Shown: positions 25,398 to 34,705 of the stretch, one piece after another
Position numbering within the stretch: the first letter of the stretch is position 1
Layout of the letters: each line of letters begins with the position of its first letter
NCBI GenBank assembly: GCA_040235565.1
Contig: JBECLA010000109.1
Location: 1 to 42,425 of the forward strand
Length of the DNA: 42,425 nucleotides
Reading direction: 5' to 3'
Origin: JAHEIJ01 sp040235565
Lineage (GTDB): Bacteria; Pseudomonadota; Gammaproteobacteria; UBA6429; Thiohalophilaceae
Notes under the pieces: model-generated
What the model was told of the DNA's origin: nothing
Seen by the model: the letters and a program-made list of their open reading frames with translations, nothing else
Database searches by the model: none
Translations under genes and position numbers: made by a program

Positions 25398-25415
25398 GGG
25401 CAATTCCGTTTGCCC
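25398..25415. other. Hairpin in the nhaA / DUF4136 convergent gap
   Basis: GGGCAA and TTGCCC pair around a 6-base loop in the 74-base gap between convergent genes. No T tract follows on either strand, so it is only a weak terminator candidate. Confidence 0.35.
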
Positions 25416-25435
25416 TGTCCAAAAAAGCTCGGATA

Positions 25436-25966
25436 TTAACGCTTCATCAATCTGAACATATGCGTCACAGCATAATCCAGCCGCTTGCGCGCATCCTCGC
25501 TACTGATATTTTGCTTGATGTCGGCTACTGCGGCACTGGCCCAGACCGGATTACCGGTTTGACCGTCAATCAGCACGATCACCAATGACCCCGAGGGTAC
25601 ATTTTGCAGCATCTGGATTTTGGCTTCCTTGTCTTCCACCAGTTGCAGAGCTTCCATGTCGATACCCGCGGCATAACCAATGATCATATCGGGATTCGCG
25701 GCGACTTCTTTCATGCCGCGTTTACGTAATTCCCGGTCGATGAGAAACTTGATTTCCGCATCGGCATCAAATTCCGGTGGCTCCCATTTCCCTTTGGGGT
25801 CATAAAGGATTGCCGCCGAACCCAGCCAGGCATAGGTGTTATACCCAGCCAGATTGGCCCTGGGATCCGCCTCGGCATCCACCTCGATATCCTGTGTGAG
25901 GGGAGAAGCACAAGCGGCTAATATCAAAACAAACAGCGCCATCATGGCAAGGTAGATTTTTTTCAT
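25436..25966 (-). CDS. DUF4136 lipoprotein (second copy)
   Basis: The 176-residue protein has a lipoprotein signal with lipobox LAAC (Cys at residue 19), followed by Ala, so outer-membrane sorting is likely. The mature part is a DUF4136 domain: DPRANLAGYNTYAWLGSA, AEIKFLIDRELRKRGMKEV, PDMIIGYAAGI and LVIVLIDGQTGNPVWASAA. It shares the domain with the 19348-19908 protein but differs much in sequence, so the two are not a recent duplication. Its promoter region (25967-26114) is AT-rich with no clear motif. Function unknown. Confidence 0.88.
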   Translation of the reverse strand: MKKIYLAMMALFVLILAACASPLTQDIEVDAEADPRANLAGYNTYAWLGSAAILYDPKGKWEPPEFDADAEIKFLIDRELRKRGMKEVAANPDMIIGYAAGIDMEALQLVEDKEAKIQMLQNVPSGSLVIVLIDGQTGNPVWASAAVADIKQNISSEDARKRLDYAVTHMFRLMKR

Positions 25967-26114
25967 TTTTCCTCTCCCATTCCTATCGAGAACATTGCCA
26001 GTTCACCAAGCATAGCAAAAACGCAGCCAATCAGAATCTACATCATTCTATTTAAAATGCTTCGATAAATAGCCTTACAAAATTTATTTTCATCTGACAG
26101 CCAAATCAACGTTT

Positions 26115-26930
26115 TCACTTGAGGCGATCGGCTTCCCAGAAATCACCCTGATGAGTGTGCTCGATAAAATCCGCATACACCGGTGCATGATCCGATGGCC
26201 GTTCCCAACCACGCGGTATGATGTCGATATTGCATCCCGTGCAGCTGTCGCGCAGCGATTGACTTACCAGAACATGATCGATCCGTAATCCCATGTTGCG
26301 TCGAAACGCAGCAGCCCGGTAATCCCACCAGCTGAACTTTCCATCTTCAGGATGAAACAGCCGAAAACTGTCATACAAGCCAAGTTGCTGTATGGCACGA
26401 AAAGCCTGCCGTTCATTGGGACTGACCAGTACTGAACCCGCCCACAGCCCGGGATCATGCACATCCCGATCTTCCGGCGCAATGTTGAAATCCCCCACAA
26501 CGATCACTTTCCGATGTATAGCAAGTTGCTGTTGCAGGTAGTGCTGTAGTTGCTCGAGCCAGTCGAGTTTGTAGGCATACTTGTCGGAACCGACTATTGC
26601 GCCATTGGGAACGTATAAATTGATAAAGCGAATGTCACCATAGCTGGCGGCCAGGACGCGCCGCTGTATATCTTCCAGTCCTGGAATATCGGTGACCACA
26701 TCAACCGGCTCATCCGACAGACGACTGAGTATTGCTACTCCGTTATAGGTTTTCTGACCACTAAAGATGGCCTGATAACCTGCCGCTTCAATATCCAGTA
26801 GTGGAAAGTCTTCATCCTGGATTTTGGTCTCCTGGAGCCCAACCAGATCCGGCTGGGCAGATTCAAGCCAGTCAAGTAATTGCGGTAAACGAACTCGCAG
26901 GGAGTTGATATTCCAGGTCGCACAACGCAT
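26115..26930 (-). CDS. xthA: Exodeoxyribonuclease III
   Basis: The 271-residue protein is an ExoIII/AP endonuclease of the EEP family. It starts MRCATWNINSLRVRLPQLLDWL, has the metal-binding Glu in LQETKIQD, then GDFNIAPEDRDVHDP, SWWDYRAAAF, LRIDHVLVS and the catalytic SDHAPVYADF. It cuts DNA at abasic sites and removes 3' blocks during base excision repair. It is the third gene of a minus-strand operon after prlC and the ygiM-like gene, starting 9 bases after the latter's stop. Confidence 0.95.
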   Translation of the reverse strand: MRCATWNINSLRVRLPQLLDWLESAQPDLVGLQETKIQDEDFPLLDIEAAGYQAIFSGQKTYNGVAILSRLSDEPVDVVTDIPGLEDIQRRVLAASYGDIRFINLYVPNGAIVGSDKYAYKLDWLEQLQHYLQQQLAIHRKVIVVGDFNIAPEDRDVHDPGLWAGSVLVSPNERQAFRAIQQLGLYDSFRLFHPEDGKFSWWDYRAAAFRRNMGLRIDHVLVSQSLRDSCTGCNIDIIPRGWERPSDHAPVYADFIEHTHQGDFWEADRLK

Positions 26931-26939
26931 TGCTTCAGC

Positions 26940-27776
26940 TTACACGCGAAAACCACCATGGCGTCGACGTTGCCGGAAATCCATCCAACTGACGCCGAGA
27001 ATTACACCGATGATAATCATCAATCCCAGCACGCCCCAGATCCAGTTCGGCAAACGGGGCCTTAGCAGGGCCAATTCTTCCGCTGTCGGTACCTCCTTAC
27101 CATTCAGGTGTGCCAAAGCCATCTCGATCCGACCTTGTAGCGCAGCATTATCCGCTTCAAGCTGGCTCAACCGTTGGTTTACATCCGGAGTAGTGTCAGT
27201 TTGTGCTTGTTGCACAGCCTGTTCAACAGGTTCTTCCACTGGCGTGCTGGCCTCGGTCTGCACCAATTGTGCTTTTAGTTTTTCAATTTCTTCATTTGCC
27301 GCAGCCAGTTCTTCCGCCATTTTGGTATCGATTGCGGAAGGCGCGCTGTTGTCTTTTTTCTTTAGTTCCTGAATTGTGGTACGGGCATTGGACAATTCAT
27401 CCCGACGTATTTGTAACTCTCGGTTCTTTTTGGCCAATTCTTCTTTAACTGTTTTTAATTCCGCCTGCAGTTTTTCTTCCCTGGCCACGATGACATCCAC
27501 CTGGGCAGTGGCGGGTTTTGTATTGACCAGGTAGCCACTACTGACCCAGCCGGTCTGTCCGTCTGGCAGGCGGACTTTCCTGAACGCCCCGGCAGATTCC
27601 AGCACCTCCACGGCCGTGCCACTGGGGACTGAATCGACCAAAGGACTGTCTTCACTCGCCTCGGTGTGCAGGCCCAGCAATATGCGATCGGTAACATACA
27701 ACGTCTCGGCCTGACTCGCACCAAGCCCAACAAACAATAGCGATACCAGCACGATAAACCGTTGTATACTCATCAT
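26940..27776 (-). CDS. SH3-domain membrane protein, YgiM / TIGR04211 type
   Basis: The 278-residue protein has a signal peptide (LLFVGLGASQA), a bacterial SH3 domain (about residues 22-85: YVTDRILLGLHTEAS, SGTAVEVLESAGAF, GQTGWVSSGYL), a long coiled coil (about 95-235) and a C-terminal membrane segment (WIWGVLGLMIIIGVILGVSW) with a basic tail. This is the layout of E. coli YgiM and TIGR04211 proteins, whose role is not established. The start is ATG 27776, as AAGGA precedes it; a further ATG lies 3 bases on and a GTG-region upstream extension is less likely. It lies between prlC and xthA in one operon. Confidence 0.88.
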   Translation of the reverse strand: MMSIQRFIVLVSLLFVGLGASQAETLYVTDRILLGLHTEASEDSPLVDSVPSGTAVEVLESAGAFRKVRLPDGQTGWVSSGYLVNTKPATAQVDVIVAREEKLQAELKTVKEELAKKNRELQIRRDELSNARTTIQELKKKDNSAPSAIDTKMAEELAAANEEIEKLKAQLVQTEASTPVEEPVEQAVQQAQTDTTPDVNQRLSQLEADNAALQGRIEMALAHLNGKEVPTAEELALLRPRLPNWIWGVLGLMIIIGVILGVSWMDFRQRRRHGGFRV

Positions 27777-27800
27777 TCCATTCTTCCTTAACACTGTCAT

Positions 27801-29846
27801 TCAGGCAGCAATGCCGCTATGGCGCAGCAAGGCATCAATTTCAGGTTCACGACCCCGGAAATCAATAAACAATTCCATCGGTTCACGCGTGCCGCCCTGC
27901 TCAAGTACGGCGTGTAAAAATTTCAAGCCGGTTCGATGATCAAAAATGCCCTTTTCTTCAAACAAGGAAAAGGCATCCGCGGAAAGCACTTCTGCCCACT
28001 TGTAGCTGTAGTAACCTGCCGCATAACCACCGGCAAAAATATGCGTAAACCCATGTTGAAAGCGGTTATAGGCTGCCGGTTTGATGACCGCCACTTCTTG
28101 CCGCACTCCGTCAAGTATTTGCTGGATGCGTGCGCCTTTGGCCGGGACATATTCATGGTGTAACCGAAAATCAAACAGAGAGAATTCCAGTTGTCGCACC
28201 ATTTGCATGCCGGACTGGAAATTTTTGGCGGCATACATTTTGTTATATAGCTCGTCAGGGATGTTTTCTCCGGTTTGATAGTGCCTGGCGAGCAGCGACA
28301 GGGCTTCCTTTTCCCAGCACCAGTTCTCCATGAATTGGCTAGGCAATTCCACCGCGTCCCAGGCAACACCATTGATCCCGGAAACCCCAACATGATCAAC
28401 GCGTGTCAGCATGTGATGCAAACCGTGTCCGAATTCATGGAACAGGGTGATCACTTCATCATGGGTGAACAGCGCCGGTTCACTACCTATCGGAGGTGTC
28501 AGATTACAGGTTAGATATGCAACCGGCGTCTGAATCGCGCCATCAATGTTGCGTTTACGCCCGATACAGTCATCCATCCAGGCACCGCCACGCTTGTTTT
28601 CCCGGGCATAAAGATCAAGATAAAACTCTCCGCGTAACGTCCCGTCCTCATCACGAATTTCATAGCAACGCACATCGGGGTGCCAGACATCTATACCTTC
28701 CACTTGTTGAATATGGATACCATAAAGACGCTGTACCACCTCGAACATACCGGGAATGACCGATGTTTCCGGGAAATAGGGTTTCAGCTCTTCCTGGCTG
28801 ATGGCATAGGTATGCTGACGAAGTTTCTCGGAATAATACCCGATGTCCCAGGGTTCAAGCTGCGCAACACCATATTCATTTCGCGCAAATGTTTCGAGTT
28901 CCTGCAACTCCTTGTCGGCTTCGGGTTTGGAACGTTTCGCCAGATCATGTAAAAACTCCAGCACCCGCGCCGGGGTGTCGGCCATTTTGGTCACCAGGGA
29001 ACGTTCCGCGTAGGTCTGGTAACCGAGCAATTGTGCCAGTTCATGACGCAATGCCAGGATATCTTCCATCACCTGGCTGTTATCCCATTTGCCCGCATTG
29101 GGGCCTTGATCAGAAGCGCGGGTTACATAAGCCTGATGCATGTCACTGCGCAATGCACGATCATCCGCATAGGTCATCACGGCAAAATACGAAGGAAAAT
29201 CCAGGGTAAACAACCAGCCGTTTAATTGCTTTTGTTCAGCGGTCTGTTTCGCCATGGCGCGGGCCGATTCCGGTAGTCCCGCCAGTCGTGACTCATCCTC
29301 AATCTGCTTTGTCCAGGCCTGGGTTGCATCCAGCACGTTCTCTTCAAACCTGGTCGTCAGTTTTGATAACTGTTGCTGGATTTCCTTGTACCTGGCCTTC
29401 TTGTCACTCGGCAGGTCCACACCGGAGAGATGAAAATCGCGTAACGCGTTATCGATGACTTTCTTCTGTGCCGTATCCAGCTGGCGGTATTCCCCTGAGT
29501 CCCTGATGGATTTGTAGGCCTGATACAGACGAACATTTTGTCCCATCTCAGTACCATACTCGCTCAACTTCGGCAGACAGGCATTATAGGCATTCCGCAG
29601 TGCCTCACTATTAACTACCGAATTCATATGACTGACAGGAGACCAGGCGCGGCTTAAACGATCATCCATATCTTCCAGTGGCTGGATCAAGTTGTCCCAG
29701 GTGTATTCCCCGGTCGCGGCAAGCAGTTGCTCTACCGTTTTACGATTTTCCGCCAGCAAAATATCAATTGCCGGCTCAACATGCTCGGCCGTGATTTGGC
29801 TAAAAGGCGGCAAGCCGGTCATGTTTAATAAGGGATTGTCTGACAT
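27801..29846 (-). CDS. prlC: Oligopeptidase A (M3 metallopeptidase)
   Basis: The 681-residue cytoplasmic zinc peptidase degrades signal peptides and other short peptides. The zinc motif HEFGH is visible in TLFHEFGHGLHHMLTR, and typical flanks are YGIHIQQVEG, VWHPDVRCYEI and GGYAAGYYSYKWAEVLSADAF at the end. The start is set at ATG 29846 (MSDNPLLNMTGLPPF), the family N-terminus, rather than at a position 63 bases upstream. It is the first gene of the operon with the ygiM-like gene and xthA and is divergent from srkA. Confidence 0.96.
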   Translation of the reverse strand: MSDNPLLNMTGLPPFSQITAEHVEPAIDILLAENRKTVEQLLAATGEYTWDNLIQPLEDMDDRLSRAWSPVSHMNSVVNSEALRNAYNACLPKLSEYGTEMGQNVRLYQAYKSIRDSGEYRQLDTAQKKVIDNALRDFHLSGVDLPSDKKARYKEIQQQLSKLTTRFEENVLDATQAWTKQIEDESRLAGLPESARAMAKQTAEQKQLNGWLFTLDFPSYFAVMTYADDRALRSDMHQAYVTRASDQGPNAGKWDNSQVMEDILALRHELAQLLGYQTYAERSLVTKMADTPARVLEFLHDLAKRSKPEADKELQELETFARNEYGVAQLEPWDIGYYSEKLRQHTYAISQEELKPYFPETSVIPGMFEVVQRLYGIHIQQVEGIDVWHPDVRCYEIRDEDGTLRGEFYLDLYARENKRGGAWMDDCIGRKRNIDGAIQTPVAYLTCNLTPPIGSEPALFTHDEVITLFHEFGHGLHHMLTRVDHVGVSGINGVAWDAVELPSQFMENWCWEKEALSLLARHYQTGENIPDELYNKMYAAKNFQSGMQMVRQLEFSLFDFRLHHEYVPAKGARIQQILDGVRQEVAVIKPAAYNRFQHGFTHIFAGGYAAGYYSYKWAEVLSADAFSLFEEKGIFDHRTGLKFLHAVLEQGGTREPMELFIDFRGREPEIDALLRHSGIAA

Positions 29847-29922
29847 AGTAAATATCGAATCGGGTATGCTGTAATGATAAAGAAAGCGTAATCTACCACG
29901 ACAACCCAACGAGCAACAAAAC

Positions 29923-30909
29923 TTGAATCACACCACGCCGTATGCCGATCTGACCCCGGACCGTATCCTGGCTGCGATTGAGCAGGCCGGCTATACAACC
30001 AGTGGCTCACTCCTGGCGTTGAACAGTTATGAGAACCGTGTCTATCAGGTGGGGATGGAAGATGGCGGTTTCCTGATCGTCAAGTTCTACCGTCCGGCAC
30101 GCTGGGATGACGCCACAATTCTGGAGGAGCACAAGTTTGCGCTGGAACTGGCCCGCCATGACATCCCGGTGGTGGCGCCGCTGCCTGATGCAGCCGGTCA
30201 GACCTTACGCCACTACCAGGAGTATCGCTTTGCCCTCTACCCCCGCCGCGGCGGACGCGCGCCGGAACTGGACGACCCGGAACACCTGCGCTGGCTGGGT
30301 CGCATGCTGGGACGCCTGCACAGCGTCGGTGCCGCGCAGCTCTTCCGACATCGCCCCAGTCTGAATATCCAGACTTTTGGACATGACGCCGTGGCCTTTG
30401 TGCTGGATCAAGGCTTTGTACCGACCGAACTGGCTCACAACTATCGCCAGGCCTGCGAGGTCTTACTGGAACAGATCAGTACCCAGTTCGAGATGCTCGG
30501 CGCCTATCGTCGCCTGCGCCTGCATGGTGACTGTCATCCGGGTAATATCCTCTGGACCGACAGCGGGCCCCATTTTGTGGATCTGGATGACTGTATGAAC
30601 GGCCCGGCGATCCAGGATCTGTGGATGTTACTCTCGGGTACTCGGGACGACATGCGACGGCAGCTGGATCTGTTGCTGGAGGGTTACGGCACGTTTTTCG
30701 ACTTCGATCCCAGTGAACTAATATTGATTGAGTCCTTGCGTGCTTTGCGGATCCTGCACTACAGCGCCTGGCTGGCACGACGCTGGCATGACCCGGCATT
30801 TCCTCATGCCTTCCCCTGGTTTAATACGCCGCGCTACTGGGAAGATCAACTCAACACCTTGCGGGAACAGGCCGAACGACTCCATTCACCACCCTTGACA
30901 TTAACCTGA
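29923..30909 (+). CDS. srkA: Stress response kinase A (SrkA/YihE-type Ser/Thr kinase)
   Basis: The 328-residue protein has the aminoglycoside phosphotransferase-like kinase fold of SrkA. It contains the family opening DRILAAIEQAGYTTSGSLLALNSYENRVYQV, the catalytic loop LRLHGDCHPGNILW and the metal-binding FVDLDDCMNGP. In E. coli the kinase counters MazEF-linked and Cpx-linked stress death. The family N-terminus is reached only with a TTG start at 29923, preceded by a weak ribosome site, which suggests low expression. It is divergent from prlC with 76 bases between starts. Confidence 0.92.
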   Translation: MNHTTPYADLTPDRILAAIEQAGYTTSGSLLALNSYENRVYQVGMEDGGFLIVKFYRPARWDDATILEEHKFALELARHDIPVVAPLPDAAGQTLRHYQEYRFALYPRRGGRAPELDDPEHLRWLGRMLGRLHSVGAAQLFRHRPSLNIQTFGHDAVAFVLDQGFVPTELAHNYRQACEVLLEQISTQFEMLGAYRRLRLHGDCHPGNILWTDSGPHFVDLDDCMNGPAIQDLWMLLSGTRDDMRRQLDLLLEGYGTFFDFDPSELILIESLRALRILHYSAWLARRWHDPAFPHAFPWFNTPRYWEDQLNTLREQAERLHSPPLTLT

Positions 30910-30936
30910 TCATTATCAAGTCGGTAATAGTATCAG

Positions 30937-30974
30937 CCCGAGTTCTACTGCTACACTTAGCAGGAACTCACGGG
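30937..30974 (+). other. Long hairpin upstream of the MipA/OmpV gene
   Basis: The stem is CCCG-AGTTC-(TA)-CTGCTA, loop CACT, TAGCAG-GAACT-(CA)-CGGG: 15 base pairs with one 2-base bulge on each side. It sits in the 100-base gap after srkA, 36 bases before the MipA start. No T tract follows. It may shape the mRNA leader or end srkA transcripts. Confidence 0.6.
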
Positions 30975-31009
30975 GATCTCACATCGAGTTAAATGCCGGT
31001 ACGCTCATT

Positions 31010-32323
31010 ATGATAAAACGAATCGGTTTTATATCACTGTTGTTCATTTCACTTAACTATCTTTTAGCTATACCTGCTATGGCAGAGGAAGCCACCGAGC
31101 CTGAAGTCTGGGGTATTGCCATTGGCATGCGATCAGCGGCCATTCCCTACCAGGCCGAAGAGGACACCGTCAGTGATGTGATCCCGCTCATATTCTATGA
31201 TGATGACGGGCGGTTTTTTCTGCGCGGGCTCACGGCGGGCTTTCGCTTTTTCAATCAGGACACGTGGCGGTTCAGCGCAATTGGGCGCTACCGGTTTACC
31301 GATATTCCGGCGGAATACCAGAACGTCTACACTCGCAACGCTTATGATATTGGCCTGCAACTAAATCATCAGCTCTCACCTGACTGGAACGTCGATCTGG
31401 AAGTGATGGGAGACCGCCACGGCCGGCTACACTCTAACGTGCGTGCCAATTATGAATGGGAAAGCGGTAAATGGGAGTTATATCCCTATGCCAACCTGCG
31501 CTGGAAAGATGCCGACTTTAATAATTATTACTACGCCCTCTCCGATGTAACCGGAGAAACGACTGGCAGCGCGTTTGATTTCACCCTCGGTACCGAGGCA
31601 CGCTTTCACGTGGCGAGTAACTTTTATCTTATTGGCCGCGCCCAGGTTACCGCACTTGATCAAGACACCTATGATCTTGACGTTATTCGTAACCAGTTTC
31701 CCACCGAGATTTATTTAGGCATTGCCTTCTTCAACGACAAGAAGGCGGAATCACGCCGAAAAATTACCACTAAACCTTACGTACGACTGGCCCATGGCTG
31801 GGCCACGCCCTCCAACCTGGGTGAGATCCTTCAGTTTGACTGGGAAGATGATCCCTATAACAACCAGCTCACTTCGGTTTTTTATGGCCATCCCTTGACC
31901 GACAAATTGTTTGGGATTCCATTTGACATCTACCTGACACCGGGCCTCGTGTATCACCACGCATCAGAAGTACAGGATAACTTCCCGGAATATGTGCTGG
32001 CAGTGAAAGCCTATTACACCATCAAGTGGCCGTTGCGCTGGCGCATAGGGGCGGCTGAAGGCCTGTCGTATGTAACGCAAATTCCCTATGTTGAAAAAAC
32101 CGAGCTGGAGGAAAAAGGTTATCAGCCCAGCAAGTTACTTAATTTTCTCGATATTTCCTTTGACCTGAACCTGGGTGATCTGTTTCGGTCGCAGTCGATG
32201 AAAGACCTGTGGTTTGGCTGGAGCATTCACCATCGTTCCGGCATCTTCGAAACCTCCGGGATGTTCGGTCGCATCAAAGGTGGCAGCAACTACAATACCC
32301 TTTATCTGCAATACCACTGGTAA
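31010..32323 (+). CDS. MipA/OmpV-family outer membrane protein, long form
   Basis: The 437-residue protein has a signal peptide (cleavage after IPAMA, about residue 25) and a beta-barrel-like remainder with alternating strands: WGIAIGMRSAAIPY, VIPLIFYDDDGRFFLRGL, WNVDLEVMGDRHGR, GTEARFHVASNFYLIGRAQVTALD, and a last strand ending in aromatic residues (NTLYLQYHW). The first half fits MipA/OmpV, which anchors murein hydrolase complexes in E. coli. Family members are usually near 250-280 residues, so this one is markedly longer, with an extra C-terminal barrel-like part. Exact role unknown. It is monocistronic as far as seen. Confidence 0.8.
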   Translation: MIKRIGFISLLFISLNYLLAIPAMAEEATEPEVWGIAIGMRSAAIPYQAEEDTVSDVIPLIFYDDDGRFFLRGLTAGFRFFNQDTWRFSAIGRYRFTDIPAEYQNVYTRNAYDIGLQLNHQLSPDWNVDLEVMGDRHGRLHSNVRANYEWESGKWELYPYANLRWKDADFNNYYYALSDVTGETTGSAFDFTLGTEARFHVASNFYLIGRAQVTALDQDTYDLDVIRNQFPTEIYLGIAFFNDKKAESRRKITTKPYVRLAHGWATPSNLGEILQFDWEDDPYNNQLTSVFYGHPLTDKLFGIPFDIYLTPGLVYHHASEVQDNFPEYVLAVKAYYTIKWPLRWRIGAAEGLSYVTQIPYVEKTELEEKGYQPSKLLNFLDISFDLNLGDLFRSQSMKDLWFGWSIHHRSGIFETSGMFGRIKGGSNYNTLYLQYHW

Positions 32324-32330
32324 CGCAAGC

Positions 32331-32660
32331 TTATTCCGGTTTCCAGATCCCGATCGCCGGATCCCCGGTGGTTTCGCTGTGACCTTTGGGGGTGGCTGGC
32401 GCCTGTTGAGCCTGCTGCTGTTGTTGCAGTGATGCTGCGCGATCATCGGTAACGTGCTTGGTAAACGCCGCCAGATGCTCCAGCAAGGCATCCCGTTCCT
32501 GTGCCGGTCCCGGGTAACCGGCAGCGATATAACCGGTCACTGCGGCCAGATACTGCAGACCCAGCATCATGTCGTTTTCGGTACGCGCATCATGCCTGAC
32601 GATCACCTCAATCAGGCTGGATATCAGTTCATCACTGAGTTGGAGACTGTCTTCGCTCAT
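32331..32660 (-). CDS. Small hypothetical protein with Gln-rich tail
   Basis: I do not recognise a named family. The 109-residue product has a helical N-terminal part (ELISSLIEVIVRHDARTENDMMLGLQYLAAVTGYIAAGYP), a run of Gln and Ala near residues 78-87 and a disordered end. It has no signal peptide or clear membrane segment, although YLAAVTGYIAAGY is fairly hydrophobic. It is convergent with the MipA gene (7 bases apart) and divergent from gor. A start at ATG 32660 with AGAGGTTCC-type weak ribosome site is used. Probably a real gene, as the coding bias looks consistent. Confidence 0.65.
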   Translation of the reverse strand: MSEDSLQLSDELISSLIEVIVRHDARTENDMMLGLQYLAAVTGYIAAGYPGPAQERDALLEHLAAFTKHVTDDRAASLQQQQQAQQAPATPKGHSETTGDPAIGIWKPE

Positions 32661-32792
32661 CAGGAACCTCTTAGTAGTATCAGATACGGCGATCTTAACA
32701 GTTTACATTCCTTTATAATAAGCCCGCAGACAAAGCCCCTGTCGATGACAGGTTTATGACATAACACAAAATGATGATCGTGGGACTGGATA

Positions 32793-34142
32793 ATGAGTAA
32801 ACATTTTGATCTGATCGCTATTGGTGCCGGTAGTGGCGGCCTCTCCGCCGCAGAACGCGCTGCAGAATACGGTATGAAAACCGCTGTGGTGGAAAACAAC
32901 CGCCTGGGCGGTACCTGCGTGAATGTCGGTTGTGTACCGAAGAAAGTCATGTGGTTTGCTTCGGGGGTAGCGGAAACCCTGCACGACGCCACGGGCTATG
33001 GTTTTGATCTCACGCTACACAATTTCGACTGGAGCAAACTGGTCGAGGCACGGGAAGCCTATATCAATGGCATCAACGAGTGGTATGGCACCTACCTGGC
33101 TGACTCCAGCATCGCGCATCTGCACGGTACCGCCATGTTCATAGATGCCCATACTCTCGATGTTGACGGTACGCATTACACGGCGGATCACATCGTTATC
33201 GCTCCGGGCGGCTATCCCGTCGTCCCGGATATTCCCGGCAAGGAACATATTCTTACCTCGGACGGCTTTTTTGCTCTGCAGCAACAACCCCGGCGGGTTG
33301 CAGTGGTCGGGGCCGGTTATATTGCGGTTGAGCTGGCTGGTTTGTTGAACGGCCTTGGCAGCGATGTGTCACTGCTGCTGCGCAAGGATCACTTCCTGGC
33401 CAGTTTCGATGCCATGCTGCGGGAAACCCTGATGGAAGAAATGCTGGAAGCCGGAGTCAACATCATGCCACGCATTAATATCGAGCGGATCGAAAAAGTC
33501 GCGGACGGCACCCTCACCATTCATTGTGCCAGCGGGGTGACGCTCGAAGGTTATGATGCGTTGATCTATGCCATCGGGCGGGCACCCAATATCACACCGC
33601 TGAATCTCGAGGCCGCCGGGGTGCGCACCGATGATCAGGGTTACATTCCCACCGACGAATTCCAGAACACCAATGTTGCGGGCATTTATGCCGTGGGGGA
33701 CGTGACCGGCCGCGCCCAGCTCACACCGGTCGCCATTGCCGCCGCACGCCGCCTGTCGGATCGGCTGTTCAACAATATGCCGGATCGCAAGCTCGATTAC
33801 GACAACATTCCCACTGTGGTGTTCAGCCACCCGCCGATTGGCACCATTGGCCTCAGCGAAGATGAAGCGCGCAAGCTGCATGGGGATGCGGTCAAGGTCT
33901 ACCAGAGCCGCTTCACCGCCATGTATCACGCCCTGACGCCGCGCTCCCAGAAAACCGCCCTCAAGCTGGTGTGTGTCGGCGCAGCAGAGAAAGTCGTTGG
34001 GGTGCATATCATCGGCATGGGGGCGGATGAAATGCTGCAAGGCTTCGGTGTCGCGGTCAAAATGGGCGCCACCAAGAAAGACTTTGATAACTGCGTCGCC
34101 ATCCACCCGACCAGCGCGGAAGAACTGGTAACCATGCGTTGA
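32793..34142 (+). CDS. gor: Glutathione-disulfide reductase
   Basis: The 449-residue flavoenzyme reduces glutathione disulfide with NADPH. Marks are the FAD site IGAGSGGLSAAERAA, the redox disulfide GGTCVNVGCVPKK, the NAD(P) site VVGAGYIAVELAGLL, IYAVGDVTGRAQLTPVAIAA and the C-terminal HPTSAEELVTMR carrying the catalytic His. It is cytoplasmic and dimeric. A perfect -10 hexamer TATAAT lies at 32714-32719, with only a weak -35. Glutathione metabolism suits a cell exposed to polysulfide and thiol stress; that is inference. Confidence 0.95.
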   Translation: MSKHFDLIAIGAGSGGLSAAERAAEYGMKTAVVENNRLGGTCVNVGCVPKKVMWFASGVAETLHDATGYGFDLTLHNFDWSKLVEAREAYINGINEWYGTYLADSSIAHLHGTAMFIDAHTLDVDGTHYTADHIVIAPGGYPVVPDIPGKEHILTSDGFFALQQQPRRVAVVGAGYIAVELAGLLNGLGSDVSLLLRKDHFLASFDAMLRETLMEEMLEAGVNIMPRINIERIEKVADGTLTIHCASGVTLEGYDALIYAIGRAPNITPLNLEAAGVRTDDQGYIPTDEFQNTNVAGIYAVGDVTGRAQLTPVAIAAARRLSDRLFNNMPDRKLDYDNIPTVVFSHPPIGTIGLSEDEARKLHGDAVKVYQSRFTAMYHALTPRSQKTALKLVCVGAAEKVVGVHIIGMGADEMLQGFGVAVKMGATKKDFDNCVAIHPTSAEELVTMR

Positions 34143-34209
34143 GGAATCCTGGGAGCAATTATGCTATGTAATAAGCTAAAAAATTTTGATACTGCCGGAG
34201 GATAGATCG

Positions 34210-34683
34210 ATGTGCCGCCACCTTGTCGTTTTCGCCATAACTTTTATCTTAGCAAGCTGCGCCAGCACCGGCGGCGGATCCGGAAACTACATCTACGACA
34301 TCAAGAGAGGCGAGACTTTCACATTAAAAAAAGATCTCAACATCCCGGCAAGACAGGCCCATGTCATATTGCAGGACGGCAAAACCGCAGATTATGCCAA
34401 TATCGACAGGTATGCACCCTGGTGTCGGTTTGAAGTCAACACCAAGGGGGCACAGACCATCAAGCCGGACACCTTTACCGTTACCAAGGTCGAACAAAAT
34501 CAGATCAGCGTCCTGCCTGGAACTTTTAATTACTATGTCAAATATGATTTGAGCGCAGCCAACAATAACAATGTTCGCAGTCTCACCTGTGGTGCATGGG
34601 GCTCAAGCACGGACAAGTACCTGACGTTCCCGCAAATGCAACAGGCGCTGGGCAGCTATTTTGAAATACCAGCACCGAAATAA
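34210..34683 (+). CDS. Lipoprotein of unknown function
   Basis: The 157-residue protein has a lipoprotein signal with lipobox LASC (Cys at residue 17). The mature part is beta-rich: YDIKRGETFTLKKDLNIPA, QAHVILQDGK, YAPWCRFEVNT, DTFTVTKVEQNQI and a second Cys near LTCGAWGSS, so a disulfide is possible. I recall similar unnamed lipoproteins in gammaproteobacteria but no function. The ATG at 34210 is supported by GGAGGA 7 bases before it; an upstream start 24 bases earlier is less likely. It follows gor by 67 bases. Confidence 0.82.
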   Translation: MCRHLVVFAITFILASCASTGGGSGNYIYDIKRGETFTLKKDLNIPARQAHVILQDGKTADYANIDRYAPWCRFEVNTKGAQTIKPDTFTVTKVEQNQISVLPGTFNYYVKYDLSAANNNNVRSLTCGAWGSSTDKYLTFPQMQQALGSYFEIPAPK

Positions 34684-34705
34684 TACATCTCTATAGGCTT
34701 GCACC

